Assembly (NCBI GenBank): GCA_963680875.1
Contig: OY804589.1
Location: 24,912,353-24,976,352 of the forward strand
DNA: 64,000 bases
Source: Bathymodiolus brooksi
Taxonomy: Eukaryota; Mollusca; Bivalvia; Mytilida; Modiolidae
Reading direction: 5' to 3'
Shown here: positions 20,821-33,204 of the stretch, one piece after another
Layout of the letters: each line of letters starts with the position of its first letter
Position numbering within the stretch: the stretch's first letter is position 1
The notes under the pieces: model-generated
Told to the model about the DNA's origin: nothing
Database searches by the model: none
The model's input: the letters and a program-made list of their open reading frames with translations, nothing else
Made by a program: the position numbers and the translations under genes

Positions 20821-20952
20821 GGTATAATAAAACAGTTACGGCCCTCTGAATCGGTGAATATCCAAAATTATCAACCCCACTAGGGTTATTTCCCTCGGGT
20901 TGACAATTTTGGATATTCACCTCTTCCGAGGGCCATAGTTGTATATTATCAC
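20821..20952. repeat. Inverted repeat, ~50-bp arms
   Basis: 'GGTGAATATCCAAAATTATC' near 20853 pairs with 'GACAATTTTGGATATTCACC' at 20902-20921, and the flanks 'ACGGCCCTC' / 'GAGGGCCAT' pair too. It is preceded by two imperfect copies of 'GTGAATAACCCT...ACGTCCA' (20665-20765). Confidence 0.85.
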
Positions 20953-20993
20953 CCCTTCGGCTCCAATCTCACAATATTTTCAATTTTTGAATA

Positions 20994-21552
20994 GGTTTAT
21001 GAAAAGCTTAAGCTGGTCCAAACTAGGATATACACGTGAGACCTGTTCAAAAATTTCAACTATACCTTATACCGGTAATTAAATTTTTACTAAAAAATGT
21101 AATGATTCCTCGATTTTAACTTCTATATATTTCAGTGGGGCTATTTGAATTAGTCGTTAGCGAATGAAAACGTTGGCGACGTCACAATACCAGCCAACGC
21201 TATCATGTATAAACAATGTTGATGCAGGCAGATCAGCCAATCAGATTTCAGTATTCACTTCAAATTAAATTATTATCTAATAATTTAATTTGATTTGAAT
21301 ATTTCAATCTGACTGGCTAATCCGCTTGGAGAAAATTTTGGTTATACTCGATAACCTGGGTTGGTATTGTGACGTCACCAACGTGTTCATCCGCGAACGA
21401 CAAATTCAAATAGTCATATGAAATAATCGTAATTAAAATCGAGGAATCCTTAAATTTTGTTGTAAAAATCAAATTATAAGGAATATTTGAAATTGTTGAA
21501 CAGGTTATACTTGCATAACCTGGTTTGGGTCAGTTTACGCTTTTCATAAACC
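20994..21552. repeat. Large foldback (arms ~275 bp)
   Basis: Centre at about 21276. The left arm begins GGTTTATGAAAAGC and the right arm ends GCTTTTCATAAACC. Internal pairs include 'GATTCCTCGATTTTAA' / 'TTAAAATCGAGGAATC', 'GACGTCACAATACCA' / 'TGGTATTGTGACGTC', and a perfect core 'CAAATTAAATTATTA' / 'TAATAATTTAATTTG'. Arms are diverged, so this is an old element. No coding frame. Confidence 0.9.
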
Positions 21553-21597
21553 GCTTCACGGTTCGTATAACCTGTTCAACAATTTCAAATATTCCTT
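21478..21597. repeat. Nested palindrome, perfect 33-bp arms
   Basis: 21478-21510 is the exact reverse complement of 21565-21597. The left copy is also part of the right arm of the larger foldback, so two hairpins share sequence. Confidence 0.95.
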
Positions 21598-21619
21598 AAA
21601 TACATGCTACTGCTGTAGT

Positions 21620-22010
21620 ATATTTCTAGAGTCACAACATTTATTTTTAACTTGTACAGGGTTCAGTGATTGTCGATCAATATTGACACAAAAAGGACAG
21701 GAGGGGCTTACGCAACGTTACTAACTGATGAAAACAAACATTTATTTCTGAACAAAAATTTTCTTGGTTGCTTGTGGTAATTTCCACTGGACAATAATGT
21801 TGCGCAAACCCCTTCATTTGCATTGAGTAACTTCATTGATTGGAATGTCAATTTCCACACTCGATATCACAAAAGTGCAAATAATTATGTTCAAATGCGC
21901 AAGGTGTTATAACAATAGGACGGACTAGATAAATAATGTATTACAGTAGTTTGCGCCTGAAGCCTCTGAATATGTTCAGAGAATAGCTTGCACAATAAAA
22001 AAAACCGTTA
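21620..22010. other. Unclassified stretch
   Basis: Imperfect inverted segments around 21680-21800 ('GGGGCTTACGCAACGTTA' / 'TAATGTTGCGCAAACCCC') suggest another small foldback; otherwise nothing recognised. Confidence 0.45.
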
Positions 22011-22024
22011 AGAGTATACCGAAG

Positions 22025-22200
22025 GGTCAATCAAAAAAGGACAATCCAGAGAAAATGGCAACATAGGGTACACAAGACACAAGACGAAAATAAAACGAAA
22101 CAAAAACACTACTAACACAATATGTGTTGGACACCACTATACACAAACAAACACAAATAACGTAAATAAGACATGAGCCCTCCTACAAACAACTAAGAAT
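22025..22200. repeat. Dispersed repeat, copy 1
   Basis: Contains 'GGACAATCCAGAGAAAATGG', 'GGGTACACAAGACA', 'ACACAAATAACGTAAATAAG'. It matches 63570-63720, and part of it matches 49055-49145. Probably another retroelement tail. Confidence 0.75.
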
Positions 22201-22209
22201 TTAACTTAT

Positions 22210-23000
22210 GTTAAACCGGTGCTAGTTATAATCGCTTTTATTTAAGCTTTTCATTGTAAACAGAGTTGAATTCGATTATTCTCCCTGAAGGCATAGGTAA
22301 CTGGGTTAGCAGCGTTTTGTAATGAATGTCGAGTCCGAATGTTGAATTTTATCCATAATATTTTTTTTTCGTGAATCGAAAATTATAATATACATAATAT
22401 TAGTTCTATTAAAAGAGAGCCGGTGACTTTATTAATAGCGATTTTATACAGAAATCTTTAATATCAATATATAATATTTTCTATTGTAAATGCCTTTTTT
22501 TCTAGATTGAATGCTAGTATTAGAATATTGAATCTTAATAGACAATATGCGTGGTTGACATCATCAATTTTTCTCTGGGATTATATAATTTGTCTTAGTA
22601 ATTCATTTTTTTTTACCGTTTTATGCTCTAATATTTTTGTCTTGTTTTTGATCTTTTAATATTATTAGATTCAGGGACGATGTATCTACTTCATTAGTGG
22701 AGATATGCACCTGCTTTCTTATGCGTTATGTAATTATATATCTTTAATGACTGTCTTTCTTTTGTTGCACGGTAATACTACAAGACAAAACATCACAAGA
22801 ACTTCAAAAAGACCAAAAAATAATAAGAAAAAAATATATGCAATGGATTATCTAGATGGAAAAAAATCACAGAAAAATCAGGATTGAATAATGTTAATTC
22901 ATCCTTCGAGTTGTTTTTATACCAAACTAGATGCAGTCTCAACATTTTATATTTTGGAATTCTTACCCATATTCCTCAAATGAATGGTCCTTTTATTAAC
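22210..23000. other. AT-rich stretch
   Basis: Nothing recognised apart from short open frames. Confidence 0.4.
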
Positions 23001-23019
23001 ATCTTTAATATGCGAAACC

Positions 23020-23130
23020 AAAACTGAAAGTACAAATCTATGAATGAAAAATGAAAGTACAAATCTATGAATGGAAAATGAAAGTAAAAATCTATGAATG
23101 GAAACCAATTGTACAAATTTATGAATGATT
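23020..23130. repeat. ~28-bp minisatellite, 4 copies
   Basis: Motif AAAGTACAAATCTATGAATG repeated with point changes; the fourth copy is diverged. Confidence 0.9.
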
Positions 23131-23183
23131 TGTTGTAGTGTCTAAAAGTTGACAATAGCTATAGAAACAAATGGGGAAAAGGG

Positions 23184-23208
23184 CGGGGGGGGGGGGGGGG
23201 GGGGGGGT
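23184..23208 (+). repeat. G homopolymer run
   Basis: More than 20 consecutive G after GGGC. A likely length-unstable and sequencing-error-prone site. Confidence 0.95.
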
Positions 23209-23219
23209 GAAATATTTAT

Positions 23220-24540
23220 TCCTTATGATACTAATTTTCACAAAATATGTTAATTGTCATGAAAAAATATTGCTCTTCTATACAGTGGGAATCTTCACTT
23301 AACTCCACTTAATTATTACATTTAAAATTCACAAGGAAGATTAAACAAAACGAACTCAAGACCTGGATTTTTAACGACAAATGTCTTGGTCTTTTTCTTT
23401 GTGTGTGTTTGAAACGGAGAGTTCAGTTAAGATGAGAGGTATTTGATCGCTTTGTTGATATTGGTGGAATTGGTGACCTTCACTGTTTAAAAACCAACGA
23501 CATATAACGCTGGATATCCAGATCATGTATGGCAATTTTTTTTTAAATTAAGAAATGGGTTTTTCATTTCTTAACCACAACATATCATGTAGATGAACTT
23601 TTAAGCACTTCTGAATATCAACTAACATACAACTTGATCCTCATTATACTAACTATGTCACTCAAACAAATACCATTTAATACAAATCTGTACTCTTATT
23701 TAAAACTGTCGCTATGTTGACAGTTGATAAATAAAACATTTGTTTAAAAAACAATTTACTTTCGGGTGTAAAGCACAGCCATCATCGATCAGAGACTAAA
23801 ATTCCTGCCTGACTGGGATTGTTTGTAATTTACGGATAGCTTTCAAAGACAATCAAAATACACATGCGTTGTATAAACCAATTATGTCTTAGTAGATTTC
23901 TTGTGTTGATTTAATAAACATCAGAATTATTGAATTGGATCCTATTCTCTTGTGAGTCTGGGAATTGTGGCTTTTAACTGCTACTTATTTAAAGGGAAAA
24001 AAGATGAGTGCGTGTATTATTTACATAGTAGTTAAGAGGATATCGTTATAGAAGAAATGAGCTATTAAACGGTTAGCACTTTAAGGTTTTGTTAATTCGA
24101 GAGAATCGAAATATAAAAAAAATAAAAAGGCAGTCATCCTGGCTCGGCTAATGGGAATGTCCCATGGCGACCATATTTGATGTCGCACATAAAATAAGTT
24201 AACTGCAGTATGAATCAGACAAAGACATTGTGTTCATACTTCCGGTCATCAAAGCCAATTATAGCCATTTTCCCTCAGTTGGGATATCGGATCGAAACGA
24301 ATAGGGGGAAACACAAGTTCTGTTCAAATAGTTCAGTGGTTTAATTTGAAAAAAGAAGATATGGATGAATGATACAGGTGTTGAGATACACCTGAAAACT
24401 TAACCCAGTAGTGTTAAAATTAGGTTTTTGTACTAAAAAGACTAACACAATTCCTATACATGCCACTAATATTAACGAGGCCAGGATAAGGTACTGGTAT
24501 TTTATGTTTCTCTCACTAACAAATGTAAAGATTTCGATTA
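23220..24540. other. Unclassified stretch
   Basis: No trusted coding frame or repeat seen. Confidence 0.4.
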
Positions 24541-24554
24541 AAGATTTTAATTTG

Positions 24555-24665
24555 AAAAAAAAAAAAAAAAAAAAAATTAGATGTTTGAGCTGGCAAAATT
24601 TGTTTCACCTACACCGGATTTGAACTCACACCACCGCTTAGCTTTATATCCAGCGCCCTAGATGC
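24555..24665 (-). repeat. Short tRNA-like SINE with T/A tract
   Basis: Minus strand reads a B-box-like GTGAGTTCAAATCC downstream of 'GGCGCTGGATATAAAGC' and ends in a ~23-base T-run (A-run on plus). The head differs from the other SINEs. It could also be a tRNA pseudogene. Confidence 0.4.
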
Positions 24666-24779
24666 AATATATAGTGATACAAAAAGGTCACTGGGATTTA
24701 GGCGTGCGGAGATCAAATGGCGCAATCCTTTATTACCTATAAAACAATGAAAGATGCAAACATATGCAACGTGTTAGGC

Positions 24780-25015
24780 CTTGTATAGGTTTATGGTGTT
24801 TAACGCCACTTACAACAATATTTCAGTTATATCGTGGCGGTAAATTTTATTGGTGGGGGAAATCGGAGTACCCGGTGAAAACCACTGACCTGTCGCAAGT
24901 CACTGACAAAACTTATCACATAATGTTGTATCGAGTACACCACGCCGTGAGCAGGATTCGAACTCACAACGTTAGTGGTGACAGGCGCTGATAGCATAGG
25001 ATCACGACCATGTTG
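24780..25015 (-). repeat. SINE, common head type
   Basis: 3' domain at left ('GTTTAACGCCACTTACAACA', 'TATCGTGGCGGTAAATTTTA'); tRNA-like head at right with B box, complement of 'GGATTCGAACTCACAACGTT'. Near full length. Confidence 0.88.
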
Positions 25016-25439
25016 ACAACCAGGTCTTGTATAATATTATAAGGTATTACACGTGTCTTTTGATTGGTGGAAGTGAATCTGTGCAGGGTTTTTTTCATCG
25101 TTTGTTTATACATTTTCTGTCATTGGAGTTATCAAGAGGGGAGGATAGGGATTCCATTAACTTGCTTTACCAACCACATTGTTGTGCCTGTCCCAAGCCA
25201 GGATTTGGATTTCCAACGTCATATGTCGTGGTTTTTGTGTGTTTAGTGAGTTAAGGTGAGATGTGATTGTTTGTTTTGTTGATATTTGTGGAGTTGTTGA
25301 CCATCACTGCTTAAACTTTCTATTCATAATATATATTTTGAAAAATACCGGCGCTTGAGGGTAAGTATAATAAAATAAGATACACAAAACTACCACTACA
25401 ATACATAGGTATTATATAATATACAATTATAAGATATCA

Positions 25440-25730
25440 AATGATACAATCCATTGGGAAATTCACAAAAATGTAAACCAAAAAATAGAATACTTCAGGT
25501 TCAGTCTCAAAATCCAATAGGAAAATAGTAAAAATAGGTGACACATCGATGTCCCTAATTAGTTTAAACATATTTGTATTTGCTAAATATAACAAATAGG
25601 GATCGGACACAAGTTTTTCCAACTTATGAAGTCTTCTCCCTAATACAGATGTATATGACTGCTCATTGCCATATGTCCTTGGTTTACACTTCAATACAAA
25701 GCGGTGGGGGCTAAACTAGTTTTATAGGCC
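25440..25730 (-). repeat. Orphan PLE leader segment
   Basis: Minus strand shows 'CTATTTTTACTATTTTCC' and the plus-strand complements of 'GACTGCTCATTGCC', 'ACACTTCAATACAAAGC' and 'GGGGCTAAACTAGTTT'. These align in order with the leader of the PLE at 18991-19190. No RT follows. Confidence 0.55.
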
Positions 25731-25734
25731 CAAA

Positions 25735-26400
25735 TCTGCCTTATTAATGAAACGATGCGATCATGAAAGTGTTTTCCACATTTGTATATTAATTTATATT
25801 ATAAAAAGACACAATCCGTTAGTAGGCTGTTAAATATAAGTTATGCACTGTGTGTTGAAGAACAGCAACGGAAGAGTCTAGTTTAATTTACCACTGAGTT
25901 TCAGATTTACTTAACACTCAGAGCCACACCTGTATCTTATAAAAAGACAATAAAAAGAAGCGAGAAAATAATATTCAAGCTATCGGTACTACTTTGTGAA
26001 GTTCAGAAGACATTAATGCCAAACAAATTAATTTGATGTGTTTAAGAGATTTTGATTGGTTAAAAAATTGATGTTATTTTCCATAGACAAAATTTTTAAC
26101 CGGAAGTCACATGTTGGGGTCTCAATTGGGAAATTTGTTAATCTTAATTCTTTTTAAGCAATTATTATCCGACAAAATATTTTTAGAACAAGACAACAAT
26201 TAATTAGGAATTAATTTATAAGGATTGATCACATTTTTTTGTTCGGTTCATTCGCGGGTTACAGTGTGTACCACATTTTTGAGTTTATTTCTTCATGAAC
26301 CGAAAAAATTTAGATCAATTCTTAATTAACGTTCCAAAGAACTTTTTGTTTTCCAAACCTGTCAGTTCGTTAGTTCTGTTAGCTTTTAATAATGACTGGA
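25735..26400. other. Unclassified AT-rich stretch
   Basis: Nothing recognised. Confidence 0.4.
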
Positions 26401-26414
26401 ACAAAATGAGTAGC

Positions 26415-26665
26415 CGTGGTGGTCGTGATCGCATAGTAGTTTAATTTAAAACTACATATATATCTGTGTATATCTATGCAATCCGTGCATATCACCACTA
26501 TCCTTGTGAGTTCGAATCCCGCTCAGGGGAGGTGTACTCGAAACAACATGTGATATAGCTTGTCAGTGACTTTTCCGGGTAATCCAGTTTCTTCCATCAA
26601 TAAAACTGACCGCCACGATATAACTGAAATATTGTTGAGAGTGGCGTTAAACCCTATAACCCTAA
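26415..26665 (+). repeat. SINE, common head type
   Basis: Head 'GTGGTCGTGATCGCATAGTA', B box 'GTGAGTTCGAATCCCGCTC', 3' domain 'GACCGCCACGATATAACTGA' and 'GAGAGTGGCGTTAAACCC'. Full length with some internal loss. Confidence 0.9.
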
Positions 26666-26669
26666 CTCT

Positions 26670-27430
26670 TAAACAAAATGCATATAAGTTTTCAACAGCC
26701 TTCAAAAATATACTGAAGAAAATTTGATATTGGAGAAAACCGCAGGTTCAAAATTAAGATATACCATGAATCGTTTTCCCTTTCCTTTTAAGTTTCCTAC
26801 GGGAAATCATTACAAAGAAAAGGGAGTAACAATTATTTTATTGTCATAATAATTCTGTTATGTCGGTTATTACCAGGTCCGATATGGTCATGGAATATCA
26901 ATCTCTTGGGTTGATAATTCCCTGTATCAACCTCAAAAACGGTCAATAATTGCAGATATGATCAAAAATAATCATCTATTGGTAATATTGCTTTAGTCCT
27001 TGCCCGAGGTCAATCTGCATGATTATATTCTCGTCAAATAGATACATTTACCTTTAATGTGATTTAAGTTACGAAAATTATAGCTTTTGATGGTCATTTA
27101 CATATTATTTGCATATCTATTCAATAAATAATATGTTTAATTATTGATTATCGATTTCTAATTGTATTAACTGGTACAATGACGGTTGATAACAAGGTAA
27201 TTTTCCGGGTGAATTGTAACATGCTTTTAATCTCACAGGAAAGATAATGTAAAGAAATTATACCAGATTTAATATTGTTGTTCATCTTTTCCATGTGGTT
27301 TTAAAAAAATGGGTCACAAGGGCATTGTGGGTATTCGGAAATGCAAACCTTATTAAACAGATGACATATGTTCATCCACTTACATATATGCAATCATAGA
27401 ATTAATAATATTTTTCAAACAAACACTATT
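26670..27430. other. Unclassified AT-rich stretch
   Basis: Nothing recognised. Confidence 0.4.
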
Positions 27431-27439
27431 GATAAACCG

Positions 27440-27620
27440 AAAAACAAAGATACCACACGGTTGGCAAAGTTCTAAAGTACCACACTGTCGGAATAGTTCT
27501 AAAGTACCACACGGTTGGCAAAGTTCCAAAATCGTAGAAAGAGGCAGCATCGATTCCCCTTAACACACACATACATGACTGCTCACTCCCCTGGCTTCGC
27601 ACAGTCACTTCAATGAAACC
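27440..27620 (-). repeat. Orphan PLE leader with ~30-bp triplication
   Basis: 'GTACCACACGGTTGGCAAAG' / 'GTACCACACTGTCGGAATAG' appear as three tandem variants, followed by 'GCATCGATTCCCCTTAACAC' and 'CACTTCAATGAAACC', matching the PLE leader order. It abuts the MITE at 27628. Confidence 0.6.
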
Positions 27621-27627
27621 AGCTTTA

Positions 27628-27915
27628 GGGAACGACCATTTAACTTGAAGGGGGGGTTATGGTTTTTTTCTAAAAACATATTCTGATTCCCAATGTTGCT
27701 GAAAAAAATATTCTGATTTTGGTTGATGAAAAAAAAAAAATCTGATTCAGAGTTTTTGTCATATAACCTAATATTAAATTCTGGAAAAAAATGTCGTGCT
27801 TTGCGCGACAAAGAAAATAAATATTCGAACTATTGTGTTGTCTGAAAAAAATTTCTGAATGAAACATAAAATCATAACCCCCCCCCCCCCTTCTTCAAGT
27901 TAAATGGTCGGTCCC
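27628..27915. mobile_element. TTA-flanked MITE, copy 1 (288 bp)
   Basis: Starts GGGAACGACCATTTAACTTG and ends in the complement of GGGACCGACCATTTAACTTG. Flanked by TTA at 27625-27627 and 27916-27918. The 3-bp TTA duplication and GGG ends suggest the PIF/Harbinger group. The interior has alternating 'AATATTCTGATT' motifs and a 'GCTTTGCGCGAC' hairpin. Confidence 0.88.
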
Positions 27916-28139
27916 TTATGTGCCTAAAGATAAAGAATTTTAATAGTAGACCTATCACACTATGTTAAGTTAATAACTAAATACAGCCCCACAACTCGTC
28001 TTAGGAAGGGACGTAAAAGAGTGTCTCATGATTAGCTAAATTCATGTTCACAAATTATCCATGCACGTGAAACGCGACTTATAGCAGATCCTAATTCGCA
28101 ATATTGTTTTAGTCATATTCAAATGTGAAATCGTTCGAC

Positions 28140-28410
28140 CTTGTCGTGGTCGTGATCGTATGGTAGTTTGATTTACAACTACCTGTGCAATCAGAGACTA
28201 TCATCGCTAAAGTTGTGAGTTTGAACCCCGCTCATGGCGAGGTGTACTCGATACAACATTATGCTATAAAGTTTGTCAGTGACTTGCGACAGGTCGGTGG
28301 TTTGAACTGCGGCTACTCCGGTTTTCTTCATCAATTAAACTGACCGCCACGATATAGCTAAATTATTGTTGAAAGTAGCGTTCAACACCATAATCCTAAC
28401 CCTTGTACAA
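28140..28410 (+). repeat. SINE, common head type, full length
   Basis: Head 'GTGGTCGTGATCGTATGGTA', B-box-like 'GTGAGTTTGAACCCCGCTC', 'GGCGAGGTGTACTCGATACA', 'GACAGGTCGGTGGTTTG', 3' domain 'CGCCACGATATAGC'. Confidence 0.92.
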
Positions 28411-28474
28411 TATGAATATATCCTTCTATTAGTCAATTACAGTGCCACATTTCGTCTACTTTCATTTGTAATAT

Positions 28475-28728
28475 AGGGCCCGAGTGGCTCAATGAGTTAG
28501 GTAGTTGGATTACCTAGCAACTCATACAAGCCTATCACCAATACGGCGAGGGTTCACGCCCGGCTTTGTTAATTACAAAAACGGGTGCACTCGACTCGCT
28601 TGCCCATGGTCGGTGGTTCTCTCCGGGTACTCCGGCTTCTTCTGGTCTTAAACTGGTCGCCATGATATAGCTGAAATATTGCTGAAAGTGGCGTTAAGCA
28701 CAATAAATCAAATCAAATCAAATCATTT
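28475..28728 (+). repeat. SINE, second head type, with ATCAA tail
   Basis: Head 'GGGCCCGAGTGGCTCAATGA' with B-box-like 'GAGGGTTCACGCCC'. From 'GGTCGGTGGTTCTCTCCGGG' onward it has the same 3' domain as the common SINEs, ending 'GCGTTAAGCACAATAAATC' and about four ATCAA repeats. Confidence 0.9.
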
Positions 28729-29039
28729 GTAATATTTTCTCATCACGAATGTTGCTGAAAGTCCTCACTGGTGGAAAACAAGAGGAGACCCACCATAAAA
28801 AATGTCCCCATTATCTTCATTTTAGAGCTGTTTATACTAAGTTTGACACATTTTATTTCCAAATATTTTGTTAAAAATGAAATGTGCTGATCAGATCTGA
28901 GGAAATCTTTCATCTCTGTGTTAAATAACAAATCAATTGTTACACGACCGAGGTGGTTGTTCCCGTTGTTGTGATGCGAATAGTAAAACCACATATACTA
29001 ACCCACCATTATAAATATGCAGATATCAAATTTAAACCA

Positions 29040-29185
29040 CAAGACGCGTTTCTGGAATAACCTTCATCAGGTACGCTCAACATCGGAAGATTGGAAAGCT
29101 TAATATTTTAAAAGTAATAAAACCAAATTTTCTAAACAGGATGGCCAAAATCGGCTAAGGTCCCCTATTCCCGAGGAAGGAAAGC
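29040..29185 (-). repeat. PLE-type repeat with hammerhead-like core
   Basis: Minus strand reads TTGAGCGTACCTGATGAAGG then CCAGAAACGCGTC, preceded by 'CGATTTTGGCCATCCTGTTT' as in 2255-2350. This is the best-preserved core among the dispersed copies. Confidence 0.65.
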
Positions 29186-29699
29186 CTTAGTTTGGATAAA
29201 AAAATTATATATATAAGTGTTGGCAGTACGTATACAACAGAATGGTTGTTTATCTCTAGATCATTATATCCCTAAAGGATCAAATAATATACAAAATCAA
29301 AATAAGAGAAATACCAGATACTAAACATTTACACTGTCTCAGGATTAATTCTTAGGATTGTTCGACTGGTAAGAATATCAATCTGATATCCATTGTGATA
29401 ATTGGACCTGTCAGTTGTCAATTGGAGTCAGAAATTCCGACAATAAATGAAATAAAGTACAGTTTACAAAGGGAAACCGACATCTTAATTCGGTCTATGC
29501 GATTGATAAATATGTAGATCAGTTAACAGCTGTGTTAGTTTAAGGGGGTGTCAATAAAGATGACACGTGATAAAGAAAACACTCCACAATAAATTGTGGT
29601 TAATGTTTAAATTTGATATAATGTCACAACGTTTTCTTAAATGATATCTAATATAAATATATTGCTATCAAAGTAAGTTGTATTATGTCGCTGCTAAAG

Positions 29700-30323
<624 letters not shown>

Positions 30324-30410
30324 GTATTACTTCGAGTGGAGTGAGTGAGTGTGTTATTGTAGTTCAATACCAAATGAACTGCTTGTCAGATACGCTACAT
30401 TGCATATGAG

Positions 30411-30680
30411 GTTAGGGTTATGGTATTTAACGCCACTTTCAACAATATTTCAGTTATACCGTGGATGTCAGTTTTATTGGCGGAGGACACCAGAGTACCT
30501 TGAGAATACCACCGACCTGTCATAAGTCACTGACAAACTTTATCACATAATGTTGTATCGATTACTCTTCGCCATGAGCGGGATTCGAACTCATATTTGT
30601 TGGTGATGGGCACTGATTGCATAGGTAGTTGTAAATCCAACTACCATACGATCATGACCACGACGCCCCCTATACTATAT
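30411..30680 (-). repeat. SINE, common head type
   Basis: 3' domain at left ('TTAACGCCACTTTCAACAAT'), head at right ('GTTGTAAATCCAACTACC', 'GATCATGACCACGACG'). Confidence 0.9.
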
Positions 30681-30970
30681 GGTGAGAACAAGTTGTATTC
30701 AATGAGATGAGGATGTCTACTTTGTTCTAGACCAACACAATTCGTTCACTGAAATTACAGTCCGCGGGTAGACATTTCGCTCCACACGGACACATTATTA
30801 TGATTCCAAACCAACAAGTCTCTGCTCTTACTCTGTAATGTTGCGTGTTTTGCAGAGAAATAGAAAGTAGTTATTGTCACTTAATGGTTTAGCCCGACCA
30901 GGATTCGAACTAACGCTATGCCACACGAGGAGCTATCACGCTAACAATTACACCATTGATGCAGTCTATT
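30672..30970 (-). repeat. SINE, third head type, partial
   Basis: Plus strand shows 'GGTGAGAACAAGTTGTATTC', 'GTCCGCGGGTAGACATTTCG', and at the right the complement of a tRNA-like head ('GGATTCGAACTAACGC', 'CGCTAACAATTACACC'). Same family as 33210-33572. Confidence 0.85.
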
Positions 30971-30984
30971 TGTCGCATCGTAAC

Positions 30985-31235
30985 ATTCGATATTTATAGA
31001 CCGTTTCAGTGGTGCAACGATCAGTGTACTTGATTCGAATGTAGTAGATCGTGGATTCGATACCTGACGAAACATACCGAAGAATGCATAGTTGGTATTG
31101 CTGCTTATCTGCTAAGAACACCGTGAGGAATGTCAATGAGAAGTTAGAGCAAACACTGGCACGTTCGGATTCAGGATATTGTGTCCGAGAGCAGTGACAT
31201 GTTCTTTCCTTGGACTTTGTTTCAGTGAAATAGCA
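30985..31235 (+). repeat. SINE, fourth head type
   Basis: Head 'CAGTGGTGCAACGATCAGTG' with B-box-like 'GTGGATTCGATACC', then 'AATGCATAGTTGGTATTGCT' and 'GTCCGAGAGCAGTGACATG'. It directly abuts the previous SINE in the opposite orientation. A diverged relative is at 31365-31500. Confidence 0.7.
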
Positions 31236-31364
31236 CTATAAAAATCAAGATAAGAGTATTGGCTTAGTACAAATCAGGCACAGTTTATCTTCTCATCTTC
31301 GTCATGATACAGCTATATAATTGCTCACTCGGTGTAAAACAAGAATCCCTCATTCACTCCAAAT

Positions 31365-31505
31365 GTCTATAGGTTAGCAGTCAGTCTTGAGTGTTCTAAT
31401 TCATTATTTCTCTTCATCGTCGGTTCAAACCGAAGACTAAAAAAATGGCATGTGTTACTTCTCTGCTAAGTATGGAGCATTGATAAAAATGGGAAATGCT
31501 GGTAA
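31365..31505 (+). repeat. Diverged fourth-type SINE fragment
   Basis: 'GTCGGTTCAAACCGAAGAC' as B box and 'TTACTTCTCTGCTAAGTATG' in the body align with 31065-31120. Confidence 0.45.
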
Positions 31506-32560
31506 TGTTCATTTGGCTTATTCACTAGAATCTCTCTCTATCCAAATCTCAAATAGCAATATTTATTAAATTTATGCGGTAAAACATTTCTCGTGACACC
31601 ATCCATTTTGTTAGAAATAACAAAAATCTTCGGATGAAACATGTTACGACAATTATAATTTATACGCTTAACATTTTCAAAGACGCAGATTTAGATTTTT
31701 TGTATTAGAATAATAATCGTCAGAATATTTTGCACCAGAATAATTTATTTATGCAAATAATTATAATCTCCGAAAAGTGAAAGATGCGGAAGACAATTAT
31801 AGTCATCTTCAGGAGTCCCCCCCCCTCTGACTTTTTATATCATTCATTCGGGTATTATATTATTTTTCAACAAGACCACAATTAACAATACCATATTCAA
31901 ATCCAACTGACATCATGCGTTAATTCAACTGACATCATGCGTTAATTCGTACGTGTTTTTATTTCACTGTATTTCACTATAATTCGTGCGTTTTTGTTTC
32001 ACTGTTATGTCAAGCTAGAGAGATCTTAATTAAGTACGCTAAGGTCAGTAGTCTTCTTATATTATATAAGTATGTCAAAGACATATTTTAATGTACAACT
32101 TTAATTTCTATGGTGTTTTCAATTAATTATTAATGTACCTTTGTCAAAAAAGAGAACATTTTGATGAAATTGTGTGAACTGTTCTTATTGGTTTTTCCGC
32201 TAAATAACATAATTTGTATTACCCTATTAATTATTCAATAAGCTTGACTCTACAACAAGGTGCCATATAATTTGTTTTTGATTGTAAAAACGAGAAACAG
32301 ATGCCATAATTATTTTATAATTATAGAACCTACTCAAATAGATTATTAAGGGCCGACTACCGAAGATTATAATAGGTTGTCTCCCCTTTATCAATGAAAC
32401 ATAATTATACGACAAATTTAAAGTTTATAATGGGTTTTCCACCTTTTATCCATGAAACTATATATCGCCTCATTATTAATGTTTTTATTATTTATTATTT
32501 TAATATAATATGGGCAAAAAAGAATGTTTTGCCGAATAAGCGGACATTTAATTGGGGTTA
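31506..32560. other. AT-rich stretch
   Basis: Holds a 22-bp direct duplication 'AACTGACATCATGCGTTAAT' at 31906-31948 and otherwise nothing recognised. Confidence 0.5.
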
Positions 32561-32564
32561 GGGT

Positions 32565-32800
32565 GAGTGGTTATGATATTTAACGTCGCTTTAAACGATA
32601 TTTCAGCTATATCGTGTGGGGGGAAATCACAGACCTGCCACAAGTCACTGAAAAGCTTTATCACATACAGTTGCTTCGAGTACACCTCACCATGAGCGGG
32701 ATTCAAACTCACAACTTAAGTGCTAATTGGCACTAATTACACGGGTAGTTGTAAATCCAACTACCATACGATCACGGTCACGACGACCCCTCTTTTTGCT
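32565..32800 (-). repeat. SINE, common head type, internally shortened
   Basis: 'TTTAACGTCGCTTTAAACGA' at left; 'GAGCGGGATTCAAACTCACA' and 'GATCACGGTCACGACG' at right. Confidence 0.88.
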
Positions 32801-33204
32801 GAATGAGTGGATGGCCATTTAATTGTGTGAATACATTATTTCATTTCGATACTTGTTAATTTCTCATGTTAATTTCATTTTAATTGATGGTATTCATGAA
32901 GCTTTAAGACTAAAATAAAGAATTGAAGTACAAATATACTCAAATAAAGACCCAATACTACATAAGATTTAACTCCCTTTTTTTTGCAACTTACACACAT
33001 ATTTTGAAAAATGAACCTATTCGTCAATATAATTTAATTACATAATATGATGACCATAATAATATACTCACAAAAAAAAATAATTAAATAGTTCAATATA
33101 CTGTTTGCATTAATATATATACTACACATACGAAAATCATTAGCGAACAATTCACTAGCAGATTTAAGCCCGTCGCTCTTGGTACCTGTTTTTTTTTACC
33201 GATG

